Below, piece after piece: positions 34,619-45,082 of a stretch of 64,000 bases of DNA. Numbering within the stretch: position 1 is the first letter of the stretch; every line of letters starts with the position of its first letter. The notes under the pieces were generated by a model. The model worked only from the letters and a program-made list of their open reading frames with translations, did no database searches and was not told where the DNA came from. The stretch spans positions 744,001-808,000 of the forward strand of contig OY282370.1 in NCBI GenBank assembly GCA_958295745.1. Reading direction: 5' to 3'. Both the position numbers and the translations under genes were made by a program. The stretch comes from an uncultured Acidimicrobiia bacterium. Its GTDB lineage: Bacteria > Actinomycetota > Acidimicrobiia > Spongiisociales > Spongiisociaceae.

Positions 34619-36520
34619 CTACAGGCCCCTCGCCGCGATCCAGGCCACCAACGCCACCGCACCCAGGGCGAGCAGAGCCCCGTAGGAGCGCACGAAACCG
34701 GACTGGAGGGGCCGCAGCCGCCCGCCCGCCCGCCGGACCGCCCCGCCTATCCCGTTGACCAGCCCGTCGATGACCCGTTGGTCGACGAACCCGGCGCTCC
34801 AGTTGGCGAGGGCCAGGCCCGGTTTCACGATGAGCCGCCCGTAGACCTCGTCCACCCAGTAACCGTGCTCCCAGGTCATCAACGGGCGCCGCACCCGGCC
34901 CAGGAGCCGCTCCCTGGTGTCCTCGGAAGCATGGTGGTAGACCAGGTAGGCGATGGCGATCCCCACCACCCCGGCCGCCGTGGACACCAAGGCCAGAGCC
35001 GTGAGCAGGAATCCGTCCTCAGGGGCGTGCAACAGGCCCACCCCCTCGAAGGCCGGCGCCAGGAAGTGCTCGAAGGAGAGCCGGAAGGGGGTGTTGACGA
35101 ACCCGATCAACACGGTGAGCACGCCCAGGACCAGCAGGGGAACCGTCATGATGCGGGGCGACTCGTGAGGTTCCGCCCCCTCCCCCCATCGGGCCTCCCC
35201 GCCGAACACCAGGAAGTACTGCCGGGCCATGTAGAAGGCGGTGAGCAGGGCTGTCAAGAGGCCCGCCCCCCACAGGACGGTGTAGTACCCGCCCTTGGCG
35301 AACAGCACCGCCAGTATCTCGTCCTTCGACCAGAAACCCGCCAGGGGGGGGATGCCGGCTATCGAAAGGGTTGCCACCAGCATGGTGAGGTGGGTGATCG
35401 GCATCTTGCGGCGCAGCCCGCCCATCCTGTCCATGTTCTGCTCTCCGGCCATGGCGTGGATCACCGAGCCGGCCCCCAGGAACAGGAGGGCCTTGAACAC
35501 GGCGTGGGTGACCAGGTGGAACAGCCCCGCCGTATAGCCGGCCACCCCCACCGCCATGAACATGTAGCCGAGCTGGCTGATGGTCGAATAGGCCAGCACC
35601 CGCTTGATGTCCCGCTGGGCTACGGCGATGGTGGCGGCGAGCAGGGCGGTGAGCGCCCCGACGGTGGCCGCCGCCCCTCCGGCAACGTCGGAGAGGCCGA
35701 AGAGGGCTCCGGTGCGGGCCACCATGTAGACCCCGGCGGTGACCATGGTGGCGGCGTGGATGAGGGCGGAAACCGGAGTGGGGCCTTCCATGGCGTCGGG
35801 CAGCCACACGTAGAGCGGCAGCTGGGCCGACTTCCCCGCCGCCCCCACCAGCAGCAGCAGGCAGACGGCGGTGGCGGCCCCCGCGCCTATCACCTCACCG
35901 GGTTCGTGCAGCACTTCGGTGTAGGAGAGGGTGCCGAAGGCGGCGAAGATCACCATCAGCGCCACCATGAAACCGAAGTCGCCGATGCGGTTGACCACGA
36001 AGGCCTTCTTCCCCGCCGCGGCCGCCGAAGGGCGGGTGTACCAGAAGGAGATCAGCAGGTAGGAACAGAGGCCCACCAGCTCCCATCCCACGAACAGCAG
36101 GGCGAAGTTGTTGGCCAGCACCAGGATCAGCATGGAGGCGATGAACAGGTTCAGGTAGGTGAAGAAGCGTCCGAAACGGGGGTCGCCGTGCATGTAGCCC
36201 ACCGCATAGATGTGGATCAGGGCGCCCACCCCGGTCACCACCAGAGTCATGACCGCCGCCATCGGGTCCCACAGCAGCTCGGCGGTCGCCCCCAGGCCCG
36301 GGATCCAGTCGAAGAGCCGCACCACCGTGACCGCTTCCTCGGAGGCGCGTTCGGAGACGAAGAAATCCCGGGCGGCCAAAGCCGCGTACACGAAGGCGCC
36401 CGCCACCGACAGGATGGCCGGGACGGCCGCTCTGGGTTCTCCGACCCGGCGGCCCAGGAAATGGTTGAACAGGGCCGCCCCCAGGGGCAGGGCAATCACG
36501 ATCCACAGGTAATCGACCAT
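34619..36520 (-). CDS. nuoL: NADH-quinone oxidoreductase subunit L
   Basis: Largest antiporter-like subunit, 633 residues. Contains LLFVGWELVGLCSYLLISFW (conserved Glu), AFVVNRIGDFGFMVALM, QLPLYVWLPDAMEGPTPVSALIHAATMVTAGVYMVAR, and DIKRVLAYSTISQLGYMFMA, then the long C-terminal lateral helix ending WIAARGL. The ATG at 36520 (MVDYLWIVIALPLGAALFNHFLGR) gives the standard N-terminus; a longer open frame upstream is nuoK in another frame. Confidence 0.97.
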   Translation of the reverse strand: MVDYLWIVIALPLGAALFNHFLGRRVGEPRAAVPAILSVAGAFVYAALAARDFFVSERASEEAVTVVRLFDWIPGLGATAELLWDPMAAVMTLVVTGVGALIHIYAVGYMHGDPRFGRFFTYLNLFIASMLILVLANNFALLFVGWELVGLCSYLLISFWYTRPSAAAAGKKAFVVNRIGDFGFMVALMVIFAAFGTLSYTEVLHEPGEVIGAGAATAVCLLLLVGAAGKSAQLPLYVWLPDAMEGPTPVSALIHAATMVTAGVYMVARTGALFGLSDVAGGAAATVGALTALLAATIAVAQRDIKRVLAYSTISQLGYMFMAVGVAGYTAGLFHLVTHAVFKALLFLGAGSVIHAMAGEQNMDRMGGLRRKMPITHLTMLVATLSIAGIPPLAGFWSKDEILAVLFAKGGYYTVLWGAGLLTALLTAFYMARQYFLVFGGEARWGEGAEPHESPRIMTVPLLVLGVLTVLIGFVNTPFRLSFEHFLAPAFEGVGLLHAPEDGFLLTALALVSTAAGVVGIAIAYLVYHHASEDTRERLLGRVRRPLMTWEHGYWVDEVYGRLIVKPGLALANWSAGFVDQRVIDGLVNGIGGAVRRAGGRLRPLQSGFVRSYGALLALGAVALVAWIAARGL

Positions 36521-36566
36521 CACCGACCGCCCCGCCGCCCCCGGGTTACCGCATCCGGCCCCATGG

Positions 36567-36884
36567 TCATCCGGAGAGCTCCGAAAGGTCGTCCACCGAG
36601 GCGGTCCGGCGTATTCGGAATATAGACACGATGATGGCCAGCCCCACCGCCACCTCGGCGGCCGCCACCACCAGCACGAACAGCACCGCCATCTGCCCGC
36701 CGATGTCCCCGTGCGCACGGGCGGCCGCCACGAAGGTCAGGTTGACGGCGTTGAGCATCAGCTCCACCGACATGAACATGACCAGGGCGTTGTTGCGGAG
36801 CAGCAGCCCGGCCATGCCGATCAGGAACAGCACCGCCGCCAGCGTCATGTACCAGTCGGCCGTGACGATCGCGGCGGCGATCAT
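36567..36884 (-). CDS. nuoK: NADH-quinone oxidoreductase subunit K
   Basis: A 105-residue protein with three TM helices, the normal size. [26 protein letters not shown] carries the conserved Glu in TM2 and [25 protein letters not shown] the second Glu in TM3, both part of the proton path. Its start overlaps the nuoJ stop by 4 bp. Confidence 0.97.
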   Translation of the reverse strand: MIAAAIVTADWYMTLAAVLFLIGMAGLLLRNNALVMFMSVELMLNAVNLTFVAAARAHGDIGGQMAVLFVLVVAAAEVAVGLAIIVSIFRIRRTASVDDLSELSG

Positions 36885-37477
36885 GACGGACGGCCCGGCC
36901 GGTCGGCGCCGGCCGTTTCATCGTCAGGTTCTTCCTTGCGGCGGGGGCGGTAGAAAGCCAGCGAGACGGCGCCCACGGCGGCCACGATCAGCAACAGGGA
37001 GGTGGCTTCGAAAGGCAGCAACCAGCGGGAGGCCCGCTGCACGCCCCCCTCCTCCACCGAGATCAGGTTGGCGCCGATCTCCTCGACCGTCCCCCGCACC
37101 TCGGCGCCCTCCCCGACGGTGATCACCCAGTCGAACTGACCTGTTATCACCAACACCCCGGCCAGCGCCAGCACCCCTGCCAGGACCGCCAAGGCGGCGG
37201 GGCGCTGCACCGCCAGCTTCTCGGTGAGCCGCTCCGCTCGGTCCACCCCCACGAACATGATCACGAACAGGAACAGGGTGATGACCGCCCCGGCGTATAC
37301 GATCACCTGGACCGCCGCCACGAAGTGGGCCAGGTGCACCACGTAGAAGACCGCCAAGGCAAACAGAGCGGCCATGAGGCCCATGGCCCCGTAGACCGGA
37401 TTGCGGGCCTTGACCACCGCTACGGCCCCGCCCAATGCCACCGCCCCCATGAGCACGAAGATGATCAGCTCCACCAT
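36881..37477 (-). CDS. nuoJ: NADH-quinone oxidoreductase subunit J
   Basis: A 198-residue membrane subunit with five TM helices. [34 protein letters not shown] and [25 protein letters not shown], where the TM3 pi-bulge region with the conserved Tyr lies, identify it. The loop after TM4 is an acidic, Val-rich insertion ([21 protein letters not shown]) longer than usual. It overlaps nuoI by one base. Confidence 0.95.
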   Translation of the reverse strand: MVELIIFVLMGAVALGGAVAVVKARNPVYGAMGLMAALFALAVFYVVHLAHFVAAVQVIVYAGAVITLFLFVIMFVGVDRAERLTEKLAVQRPAALAVLAGVLALAGVLVITGQFDWVITVGEGAEVRGTVEEIGANLISVEEGGVQRASRWLLPFEATSLLLIVAAVGAVSLAFYRPRRKEEPDDETAGADRPGRPS

Positions 37478-38157
37478 CAGGCCCGGTCCTCCCCGTCCCC
37501 TTCCCCCGCCTCTTCGGGGAGGTCCGACTGTCCGGCCTCCGGAGGGCGAACCCCCACCCCGGCCGAGCCCGACCAGGACACCTGCCCCTCGTAGGCGGCC
37601 CGCCCCTGGGGCGCCGTGGCCCGCATCCAGCCGTCCGCCTCGCCCAGCTCATCGAAGTCGGCCAGCCGGTCGGTCTCGAACATGTGGTTGGGCCGTCCTT
37701 CCTCGTCGACCAGCAGCTCGGTCTTGGTGTAGATGGCGTCGGCCCGGTTGGTGGTGGACATCTCGAACAGACGGGTGTGGGTGATGGCCTCGGTGGGGCA
37801 GGCCTCCACGCACAGCCCGCAGAAGATGCACCGAAGCATGTTGATCTCGTATACGAAGCCGTAGCGCTCCCCGGGGCTGACCGGCCGGTCGTCGGGGTTG
37901 TCGGCCCCCCGGACGTAGATGCAGCGGGCCGGGCAGGCCCCGGCGCACAGCTCGCAGCCGATGCACTTCTCCATGCCGTCCTCGTAGCGGTTGAGCACAT
38001 GGCGTCCGTGGAAGCGTTGCGGCTTCTCCCGCATCTCCTGCGGGTATTTGGTGGTCACCAGGCCCTTGCCGAACACGGTGGCGATGAACTGGCGGCCCGT
38101 TACCGCCATTCCCTTGAAGAAAGCCCCCAGGGGTCCCGTACCGGTCGTATCAGCCAT
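37477..38157 (-). CDS. nuoI: NADH-quinone oxidoreductase subunit I
   Basis: Peripheral-arm subunit holding two [4Fe-4S] clusters (N6a and N6b): [16 protein letters not shown] and [16 protein letters not shown], each CxxCxxCxxxCP. The 226-residue protein also has the usual amphipathic N-terminus ([15 protein letters not shown]) that lies on the membrane and [11 protein letters not shown]. Its C-terminus has a longer acidic tail than most. It lies one base after nuoH. Confidence 0.97.
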   Translation of the reverse strand: MADTTGTGPLGAFFKGMAVTGRQFIATVFGKGLVTTKYPQEMREKPQRFHGRHVLNRYEDGMEKCIGCELCAGACPARCIYVRGADNPDDRPVSPGERYGFVYEINMLRCIFCGLCVEACPTEAITHTRLFEMSTTNRADAIYTKTELLVDEEGRPNHMFETDRLADFDELGEADGWMRATAPQGRAAYEGQVSWSGSAGVGVRPPEAGQSDLPEEAGEGDGEDRA

Positions 38158-38158
38158 A

Positions 38159-39244
38159 TCAGCTCCAGGGCAGCCCGAAACGGCGGACGGCCAGCGCCCC
38201 GCCGATGAAGAACAGCCAGACCAGGGAGGACGGGATCAGCCGTTTCCAGCCCAGGGTCATCAGCTGGTCGTAACGCAGGCGCGGGAGGGTGGCCCTCAGC
38301 CACACGAAGATGAACAGGAACACCAGCACCTTGACGAAGAACCAGACGGTGGGGAGGAGGGCGCTCACCGCGGCGGGCAGGACCCCGTCCCAGGCGGGCC
38401 CCGACCAACCCCCGAAGAAGAGGGTCACCGCCAGGGCCGACATGGTGAACATGTTGATGTATTCGGCCAGGAAGAACAGGGCGAAGCGCAGGCCGGAGTA
38501 TTCGGTGTGGAATCCGCCCACGATTTCCTGCTCGGCTTCCACCAGATCGAACGGGGCCCGGTTGGTCTCCGCCACCGCCGAGATGGTGAATATGAGGAAG
38601 GAGGGGGCCAGCACGACCACGTTCCAGGCTGGAAAACCGATGTTCCATCCGAGGAAGGTGAGGGTCGAGGACTGGGCGGCCACGATCTCGGAGATGCGCA
38701 TGGAACCGGTGAAGAGCACCACCGGCACCAGGGAAAGGCCCATGGCCGCCTCGTAGGAGATGGCCTGAGCGGTGGCCCGCACCCCGCCCAGCAGCGGGTA
38801 TTTGGAACCGGAGGACCAGCCGGCCAGCACCACCGCGTAGACGGCCACCGACGACATGGCCAGCACGTAGAGCAACCCCACGTTGAGGTCGGCGCCTTGG
38901 AGGGGCACCAACCGCTCCTCCCCTCCGAGGGTGATGGTGAACGGCCTTCCGAACGGGACCACCATGAACATCAGGAAGGCGGGCACGGCGGCCAGCATGG
39001 GCGCCGCCAGGTAGAGGCCCAGCTCCACCTTGCGGGGCGTCACCTGCTCCTTGAAGAACAGCTTCACGCCGTCGGCCACCGTCTGGAGGATCCCCCACGG
39101 GCCGGCCCGGTCGGGCCCCACCCTGTTCTGCATGTCGGCCACGACCTTGCGCTCGAACCACACCAGCAGGGTGCACACACCCATCAGCAGGGCGAAAACC
39201 GCCACCACCCGGGCCACCACCAAAAGGACGTCTATCCAATCCAT
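38159..39244 (-). CDS. nuoH: NADH-quinone oxidoreductase subunit H
   Basis: Membrane subunit of 361 residues that forms the quinone chamber, about eight TM helices. Conserved segments are [81 protein letters not shown] and [15 protein letters not shown]. These Arg/Glu-rich loops contact NuoB/D. Its start overlaps the nuoG stop by one base. Confidence 0.97.
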   Translation of the reverse strand: MDWIDVLLVVARVVAVFALLMGVCTLLVWFERKVVADMQNRVGPDRAGPWGILQTVADGVKLFFKEQVTPRKVELGLYLAAPMLAAVPAFLMFMVVPFGRPFTITLGGEERLVPLQGADLNVGLLYVLAMSSVAVYAVVLAGWSSGSKYPLLGGVRATAQAISYEAAMGLSLVPVVLFTGSMRISEIVAAQSSTLTFLGWNIGFPAWNVVVLAPSFLIFTISAVAETNRAPFDLVEAEQEIVGGFHTEYSGLRFALFFLAEYINMFTMSALAVTLFFGGWSGPAWDGVLPAAVSALLPTVWFFVKVLVFLFIFVWLRATLPRLRYDQLMTLGWKRLIPSSLVWLFFIGGALAVRRFGLPWS

Positions 39245-41691
39245 CAGGACACCCCTCCGGACGGTCCATCCACACCAAACCGGATATCCATACCGGGCTG
39301 GTTGAACGGAACGTAGACGGCGCCCTCGTGGAGGGTCGGGTCGAATCGCACCGGCAGCGTCACGGCGCCGGCCACCAGAGGGACCTCTACCTCGTCTCCT
39401 TCGGCCAACCCGATAGAGGCGGCGTAGGCGGGTGTCATGTAGGCGGCGGCGTCCGGCGCCAGACGGGACAGGGACGGGCTGTGCCTAACCATCACCCCGT
39501 CGTCGTACATGGTGCGGGCCAGGTGCAGCGAAAAGTTCCCCGACTCTCGGCCCACCGACTCGCCGTTCAGGTCCGCGTGCTGCGGCTCATACCGGAGGGG
39601 CTGGACGGCGCCTTCCAGCGGGACCACCGCCCCTTCCCGGGCTTCCCATTCGAGGTAGTCCCAGGTGACCCCGGCGTAGGCGGGCGCCACCCGGGCGATC
39701 TCGGCGGTGATGTCCTCCTCGGATGCCAACCCGATCGGCCGGCCCAGCCGGGCGGACAGATCGTCCAGCACGGACCAGTCGGCCCGGGCCTGGCCCGGCC
39801 CGGGCACCAGACGGTTGACCATCTGCACCCGGCCTTCGAGGTTGGTAACCGTGCCTTTCTTCTCCGCGAAGCCCAAGGCGGGGAGCACCACGTCGGCCCG
39901 GCGGGAGGAGTCGGTGAGGAAGAGGTCGATGGCCAACACGAATCCGGCCCCCGACAGGGCCGCCCCGCCGTCGAAACCCGCCATGTCGCGGACCGGATCG
40001 GACCCGCAAAGGATGAGGAAACCGATCTCCCCGGCGGCCGCCGCCTCTGCGATCCCCAGGGCGTCGAGACCCGGAGCAACGGGCAGATCGCCCCAGGCGG
40101 CCACCAGATCGGGGGCGGAACCGTCCGTGGCGGTGGTTACCCGGCCGGGCAGCAGGTCGGGCGCCGCCCCCATGTCCAGCGCCCCGAAGGTGTTGCCCCG
40201 GTGGACGAGCGGAAGGATGGACCCGCCCCGGCGGCGGGCGAAGGCTGCCACCGACTCGGCTAGGCGCGGGGCCTCGGCCAGGCCGGGGCGCCCCACCAAC
40301 GCCGCCAGCGGGCCCTCGTCCATGGCCTCCCGGGCGGCTCGGAACTCCCCTTCCCCGGCGGCGAAACGCGCCAGCACCTCGGGGCCGGTTCCGGGTAGGT
40401 AAGTGAACTTGTGGGCGGCCCGGTCGTCCAGGCCGGTTCGCCTCGGGTGGAAGATCACCAGGGAGGCGCCCCTCTCCTGGGCGGCCCTCCGCACCCTCAG
40501 GTAGAGGATGGGGTGGGTTTCTTTCAGGTCGGGCCCCCACAACAGGATGGTTCGGGCCGATTCCAGGTCGTCGATCCTGCCCCGCCCGGCCAGCCCGGCC
40601 AGGAACCTGGCCTCCAGACCGTCGCCGAGCTGGGCGTCCAGGTTGTTGGAATCGGCCGCCGTCCGCATGAACTTGGAGAGGGCGTAGGCGTCTTCGTTGG
40701 TGCCCCGCGCCCCGCCCAGGGCCGCAACCGCTCCCCCGCCCTGCTCGGCGATCACCGCCCGGAGGCGCTCCCCCGCCAGGTCCAGGGCCTCTCCCCAGCC
40801 GGCCTCCCTGAAACCGGATCCTTCCCGGATCAAAGGGGTGCGCAGCCGATCCGGCGAGCCGATGAACTCGAATCCGAAGCGTTCCTTGTCGGACAGCCAG
40901 CCCTGGTTGGTGGCCCCGTTGTCCACCCCGAGGAAACGCAGCACCTGGTTCTGCGAGGCATGGACGGCTAGGCGGCTTCCCTCGGTATGCACCACCCCGG
41001 TGCTCTCCGCCACCTGCAGGTCCCAGGGCCGGGCCCGGAAACGGTAGGGGACGGCGGTCAGCGCCCCCACCGGGCAGATCTGGACGGTGTTGCCGGAGAA
41101 ATAGGAGGTGAAGGGCTCGTCAGGGAAGGTGAGCACCTGGGTGTCGCCGCCCCGGTGGTGGAACTCGATCAGCGGGTCTCCCGATATCTCATCGGAGAAC
41201 CTGGTGCAGCGGGCGCAGAGGATGCAGCGCTCCCGGTCCAGCAGCACCAGGTCGCTGATGGGTATCGGCTTGGCGAAATGGCGCTTCTCCTCGACGAAAC
41301 GGCTCTCGCCGGGGCCGTAGGACATGGTCTGGTCCTGGAGGGGGCACTCACCGCCCTTGTCGCACACCGGACAGTCGAGAGGGTGGTTGAGGAGCAGGAA
41401 CTCGAGCACCCCTTCCTGGGCTTTCTTGGCCGCCGCGGACTCGGTGTGGACCACCATGCCGTCGTTGACGGGCTGCATGCAGGAGGGGATGATCGCCTTC
41501 CCCCGGGGGGTCTCGATCTCGACCAGGCACATGCGGCACATCCCCACCGGGTTCATGCGGGGATGCCAGCAGAAGCGGGGGATGTAGGCGCCGTTGTCCT
41601 CGGCCGCCTTGATCAGCAGATCTCCGGCCGGGGCCTCGACCGCCTCGCCGTCGATGGTGAGCGAGACCATGGAGCGGTCGGCGGCGCTCAT
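39244..41691 (-). CDS. nuoG: NADH-quinone oxidoreductase subunit G
   Basis: Largest peripheral subunit, 815 residues. The N-terminus has a [2Fe-2S] site (CWHPRMNPVGMCRMCLVE...SC), then the His/Cys [4Fe-4S] site (HPLDCPVCDKGGECPLQ) and a [4Fe-4S] site CILCARCTRF...CPVGAL. The following molybdopterin-like domain (LLWGPDLKETHPILYLRVRRAA, IDLFLTDSSRRADVVLPALGFAEKKGTVTNLEGR) is structural only. The extra N7 cluster ligands of some bacteria are not evident. The start at ATG 41691 overlaps the nuoEF stop as ATGA. Confidence 0.96.
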   Translation of the reverse strand: MSAADRSMVSLTIDGEAVEAPAGDLLIKAAEDNGAYIPRFCWHPRMNPVGMCRMCLVEIETPRGKAIIPSCMQPVNDGMVVHTESAAAKKAQEGVLEFLLLNHPLDCPVCDKGGECPLQDQTMSYGPGESRFVEEKRHFAKPIPISDLVLLDRERCILCARCTRFSDEISGDPLIEFHHRGGDTQVLTFPDEPFTSYFSGNTVQICPVGALTAVPYRFRARPWDLQVAESTGVVHTEGSRLAVHASQNQVLRFLGVDNGATNQGWLSDKERFGFEFIGSPDRLRTPLIREGSGFREAGWGEALDLAGERLRAVIAEQGGGAVAALGGARGTNEDAYALSKFMRTAADSNNLDAQLGDGLEARFLAGLAGRGRIDDLESARTILLWGPDLKETHPILYLRVRRAAQERGASLVIFHPRRTGLDDRAAHKFTYLPGTGPEVLARFAAGEGEFRAAREAMDEGPLAALVGRPGLAEAPRLAESVAAFARRRGGSILPLVHRGNTFGALDMGAAPDLLPGRVTTATDGSAPDLVAAWGDLPVAPGLDALGIAEAAAAGEIGFLILCGSDPVRDMAGFDGGAALSGAGFVLAIDLFLTDSSRRADVVLPALGFAEKKGTVTNLEGRVQMVNRLVPGPGQARADWSVLDDLSARLGRPIGLASEEDITAEIARVAPAYAGVTWDYLEWEAREGAVVPLEGAVQPLRYEPQHADLNGESVGRESGNFSLHLARTMYDDGVMVRHSPSLSRLAPDAAAYMTPAYAASIGLAEGDEVEVPLVAGAVTLPVRFDPTLHEGAVYVPFNQPGMDIRFGVDGPSGGVS

Positions 41692-43703
41692 CGCGGCCCT
41701 CCGATGACGACCGGGACCTGGTTGGCCGCCCGGACATGGTCGTCCACCTCGCCCCGGAAGTATCTGAGCAGGGACACCACCGGCGACACGGCCGAAGGCC
41801 CCAGCGCGCAGATGGTGGTCATGGCCGGCGGCCACCGGAGGCCGGGGGATATGTTGTCGGACACGTCGAGGAGCAGGTCGGCGTCGACCGGGCGCCCGTG
41901 GCCTTCCATGATGCGGCGCAGGATCATGTCCAGCCAGGTGGTGCCCTCCCGGCAAGGGGTGCACTGTCCGCAGGACTCGTGGGCGAAGAACCGGACCAGG
42001 CGCTCCGCCGCCGCCGCCATGTCTGTGGTCTCGTCCATGACGATCACCGCCCCCGAACCGGTCATGGAACCGTGCCCGTCGATGGCCTCCTTGGTCACCT
42101 CGGTGTCGAGGTGTATCTCGGGGACGAACCAGGGCGACGAGGCCCCGCCCGGCACCCAGGCCTTGAGCCTGTTGCCGTCGCGGATGCCCCCGGCCAGGTC
42201 GAAGATCAGGTCCCGCCAGGTGAGGCCTTCCACGATCTCGTAGTTGCCGGGCCGGTTGACATGGCCCGAGACGGAGCACATGCGCCGCCCGGGGGAACCC
42301 GAAGGGCCGATGGCGGCGTAGGCGGCCGCGCCGTTACGGACGATCCAGGGGACGTTGGCCAGGGTCTCTACGTTGTTGACGATGGTGGGCATCATGTAGA
42401 GGCCTTTGGCGGCCGGGAAATAAGGGGGCTTGAGGCGGGGCTCGCCCCGGCGCCCTTCCAGACTGGCGAGCAGGGCGGTCTCCTCGCCGCAGATGTAGGC
42501 GCCGGCGCCGAGGTGGACCACCAGCTCGAGGTCGTAACCGGAACCGAGGATGCCCCGGCCCAGATACCCGGCCTCATAGGCCTCTTCGACGGCGGCCTGC
42601 ACCCGCCGGGCGGCCTTGGGGTACTCGCCCCGCACGTAGATGAAGGCGTTGTGCACCTCGTTGGCGTAGGAGGAGATGATCACCCCTTCGATCATCTGGT
42701 GAGGGTCGCGCTCCATCAGCTGGCGGTCCTTGAAGGTGCCCGGCTCGGACTCGTCGGCGTTGACCACCAGATAGGACGGGCGGGCGGGCGCCAGGAAACT
42801 CCACTTGACCCCGGCGGGGAATCCGGCCCCTCCCCTGCCCCGCAGCATGGCCGCCTTGATCTCCTCGGTTATCTCGCCGGGGGCCATGCCGGGGCTGCCC
42901 AACACCTTGCGCAGGGCCGTGTAGCCGCCGGTGGCCTCGTACCGGGCCAGGGTGTGGCTGGTGTCGGGATGCTCGTTCATCCGGGCGGTGAGAATCATGG
43001 GGATGTCCCCGTTGCCCGCGGTCGGAGACGGGGCGGGCAGGTCGGCGGCTTCGGCCGCGGCGGCGCCGTTCGGGGATGTGGACTCCGTACCGAGGGGGGA
43101 GAAGGCGGGAACCGGACCGACCGCCCCCGTCGGATCGGGAATGGCCCACGGGAAGGAGACGCATCCTCCGAAACGGGCCTGCAGCCGGTCGCCCGACACG
43201 CATTCGGGCCGCTCCGACCGCAGCCAGCGGACCATCTCCCTGACCCGGTCGGGGTCGACACCCTCCACGAACTCGTAGTTGACCTGCACCGCCGGGGCGC
43301 CTCCGCAGGCCCCGATGCACTCCACATGCTCGGGGGTGATCAGACCTTCCTCGTCGGTGTGGCCGGAGGGCGCCCCCGCCTCCTCCTCGAGAGCGTGGAG
43401 TACGTCGTCGGCCCCCGCCAGCCAGCAGGAGAGGGAAGTGCATACCGAGATCAGGTACCGACCCACCGGCTGCAGCTTGTACATGGTGTAGAAGCTGGCC
43501 GCCGCCGCCGCCTGGGCCGGGGTAATGCCCACCATTTCGGCCACCTTGCGCATACCGTCGTCGGTGAGGTGGGCCTTCCCTCGGTTGCGGTCTTCCTGCA
43601 TGGCTATGTAGAGGAGGGGCATCAGGGCCGAGCGCGGTTCGGGGTAGCGGGCTATGGCGCGGCGGGCAAGATCCTCGGCGGCGGACGACCAGGTGTAAGA
43701 CAT
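41688..43703 (-). CDS. nuoEF: Fused NADH-quinone oxidoreductase subunits E and F
   Basis: One uninterrupted frame of 671 residues joins two subunits. Residues 1-160 are NuoE: PLLYIAMQEDRNRGKAHLTDDGMRKVAEMVGITPAQ, then [2Fe-2S] ligands CTSLSC and CIGACGGAP. A Pro/Ala-rich linker of about 70 residues follows. The rest is NuoF: MILTARMNEHPDTSHTLARY, GRGGAGFPAGVKWSF (FMN/NADH site), VVNADESEPGTFKDRQLME, HLGAGAYICGEETALLASLEG and the [4Fe-4S] motif ESCGQCTPCREG. NuoF's normal N-terminus is present internally with a weak GGGG box, so separate initiation is possible. A GTG at 43709 is an alternative start. Confidence 0.93.
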   Translation of the reverse strand: MSYTWSSAAEDLARRAIARYPEPRSALMPLLYIAMQEDRNRGKAHLTDDGMRKVAEMVGITPAQAAAAASFYTMYKLQPVGRYLISVCTSLSCWLAGADDVLHALEEEAGAPSGHTDEEGLITPEHVECIGACGGAPAVQVNYEFVEGVDPDRVREMVRWLRSERPECVSGDRLQARFGGCVSFPWAIPDPTGAVGPVPAFSPLGTESTSPNGAAAAEAADLPAPSPTAGNGDIPMILTARMNEHPDTSHTLARYEATGGYTALRKVLGSPGMAPGEITEEIKAAMLRGRGGAGFPAGVKWSFLAPARPSYLVVNADESEPGTFKDRQLMERDPHQMIEGVIISSYANEVHNAFIYVRGEYPKAARRVQAAVEEAYEAGYLGRGILGSGYDLELVVHLGAGAYICGEETALLASLEGRRGEPRLKPPYFPAAKGLYMMPTIVNNVETLANVPWIVRNGAAAYAAIGPSGSPGRRMCSVSGHVNRPGNYEIVEGLTWRDLIFDLAGGIRDGNRLKAWVPGGASSPWFVPEIHLDTEVTKEAIDGHGSMTGSGAVIVMDETTDMAAAAERLVRFFAHESCGQCTPCREGTTWLDMILRRIMEGHGRPVDADLLLDVSDNISPGLRWPPAMTTICALGPSAVSPVVSLLRYFRGEVDDHVRAANQVPVVIGGPR

Positions 43704-43708
43704 ACCCA

Positions 43709-45082
43709 CTACCGATCCACGTCGCCCATCACGGGATCGAGGGAAGCAATACAGGCGATGGTGTCGGCCACCAGAGAATCGGCCATCATGATCGGCAGGG
43801 CCTGCAGGTTGGAGAACGAAGGGCCTCTGGTGTGCATGCGCAGCGGCCGGCCGCCGCCGTCGGACACCAGGTAACAGCCCAGCTCGCCGCGGGGAGATTC
43901 GATCGCCGTGTAGGTCTCGCCTTCCGGCACCTTGAACCCTTCCGTGTATATCTTGAAGTGGTGGATCAGCGCCTCCATCGACTCGTTGATCCGGCGCCTG
44001 GGCGGGGGCGACACCTTGCGGTCGCCGGTCTTGTAGTCGCCGCGGGGCATGGTCTCGGCCGCTTGGCGGACGATCCGCAGCGACTGGAGCATCTCGCCGA
44101 TCCGCACCCGGTACCGGTCGTAGACATCGCCGCGGCGCCCGGTCACCACATCGAAGTCATAGGACTCGATCCCCGAATAGGGCTGGGAGCGGCGGAGGTC
44201 CCAATCCACGCCGGCGGCCCGCAGGGTGGGGCCGGTGATCCCGTAGGCCAGGCATTCCTCGGCGGTGATGATCCCGATCCCCTTGGTGCGGCCCTTCCAG
44301 ATGGAGTTCTCCTTGAGGAGGTCCTCGTAGTCCTCCATGGCTTTGGGGATGCGGTCGAGTATCTCCTCCACGTCGTCCTCCCACCCGTCGGGCAGGTCGG
44401 CCGCCACCCCGCCGGGCCGGATGTAGTTGTGGTTCATGCGCAGCCCGGTGGTCTTCTCGAAGAAGGCCAGGATCAGCTCCCGCTCCCGGAACCCGTACAT
44501 CATCATCGAGAGGGCGCCGATGTCCATACCGTTGGTGGCGGTGGCCACCAGATGTGACGACACCCGGTTGAGCTCGGTCATCAGCACCCGGATCGCCTGG
44601 GCGCGGGGAGGTATATCGACCCCCAGCAGCTTCTCCACCGCCAGGGAGTAGCAGAGCTCGTTGTGCAGCGGGGCCAGGTAGTCCATGCGGGTCACGTTGG
44701 TGGGGCCCTGCAGGAAGGTGAGGGTCTCGGCGGTCTTCTCCATCCCGGTGTGCAGGTAGCCGATGACCGGCTTGATCCGCCGGACGATCTCCCCTTCGAG
44801 CTCCAGGTTGAGGCGAAGAACCCCGTGGGTGGAGGGGTGCTGCGGCCCCATGTTCACCATCATCCGCTCGTCGTCGGCTACCGCGTCGTCGATCACCCAG
44901 TCGTCGACGACCCGGGCGCCCCGCTGCTCGACGGCCCGGTCCGGGGTCTCGCGGCGGCCCATCTCCTGGGCGCCTTCGTCGGTGCTCGCCGCCATCCATT
45001 CGGAGACTTCCGGGGCTTCGGTGCCCGACACCCAGATCTCGGCGGCGGCTTCGTTCCGCTCGGCGGTGGTCGTCTCGGCCAT
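43709..45082 (-). CDS. nuoD: NADH-quinone oxidoreductase subunit D
   Basis: The 49-kDa-type subunit lining the quinone site, 457 residues. NMGPQHPSTHGVLRLNLELEGE, the conserved GYLHTGMEKTAE, TNGMDIGALSMMMYGFRERE, FDVVTGRRGDVYDRY and IESPRGELGCYLVSDGGGRPLRMHTRGPSF identify it. The N-terminus has an acidic 70-residue extension before the core that is rich in Glu/Asp. Starts by a TGATG overlap with nuoC. Confidence 0.97.
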   Translation of the reverse strand: MAETTTAERNEAAAEIWVSGTEAPEVSEWMAASTDEGAQEMGRRETPDRAVEQRGARVVDDWVIDDAVADDERMMVNMGPQHPSTHGVLRLNLELEGEIVRRIKPVIGYLHTGMEKTAETLTFLQGPTNVTRMDYLAPLHNELCYSLAVEKLLGVDIPPRAQAIRVLMTELNRVSSHLVATATNGMDIGALSMMMYGFRERELILAFFEKTTGLRMNHNYIRPGGVAADLPDGWEDDVEEILDRIPKAMEDYEDLLKENSIWKGRTKGIGIITAEECLAYGITGPTLRAAGVDWDLRRSQPYSGIESYDFDVVTGRRGDVYDRYRVRIGEMLQSLRIVRQAAETMPRGDYKTGDRKVSPPPRRRINESMEALIHHFKIYTEGFKVPEGETYTAIESPRGELGCYLVSDGGGRPLRMHTRGPSFSNLQALPIMMADSLVADTIACIASLDPVMGDVDR

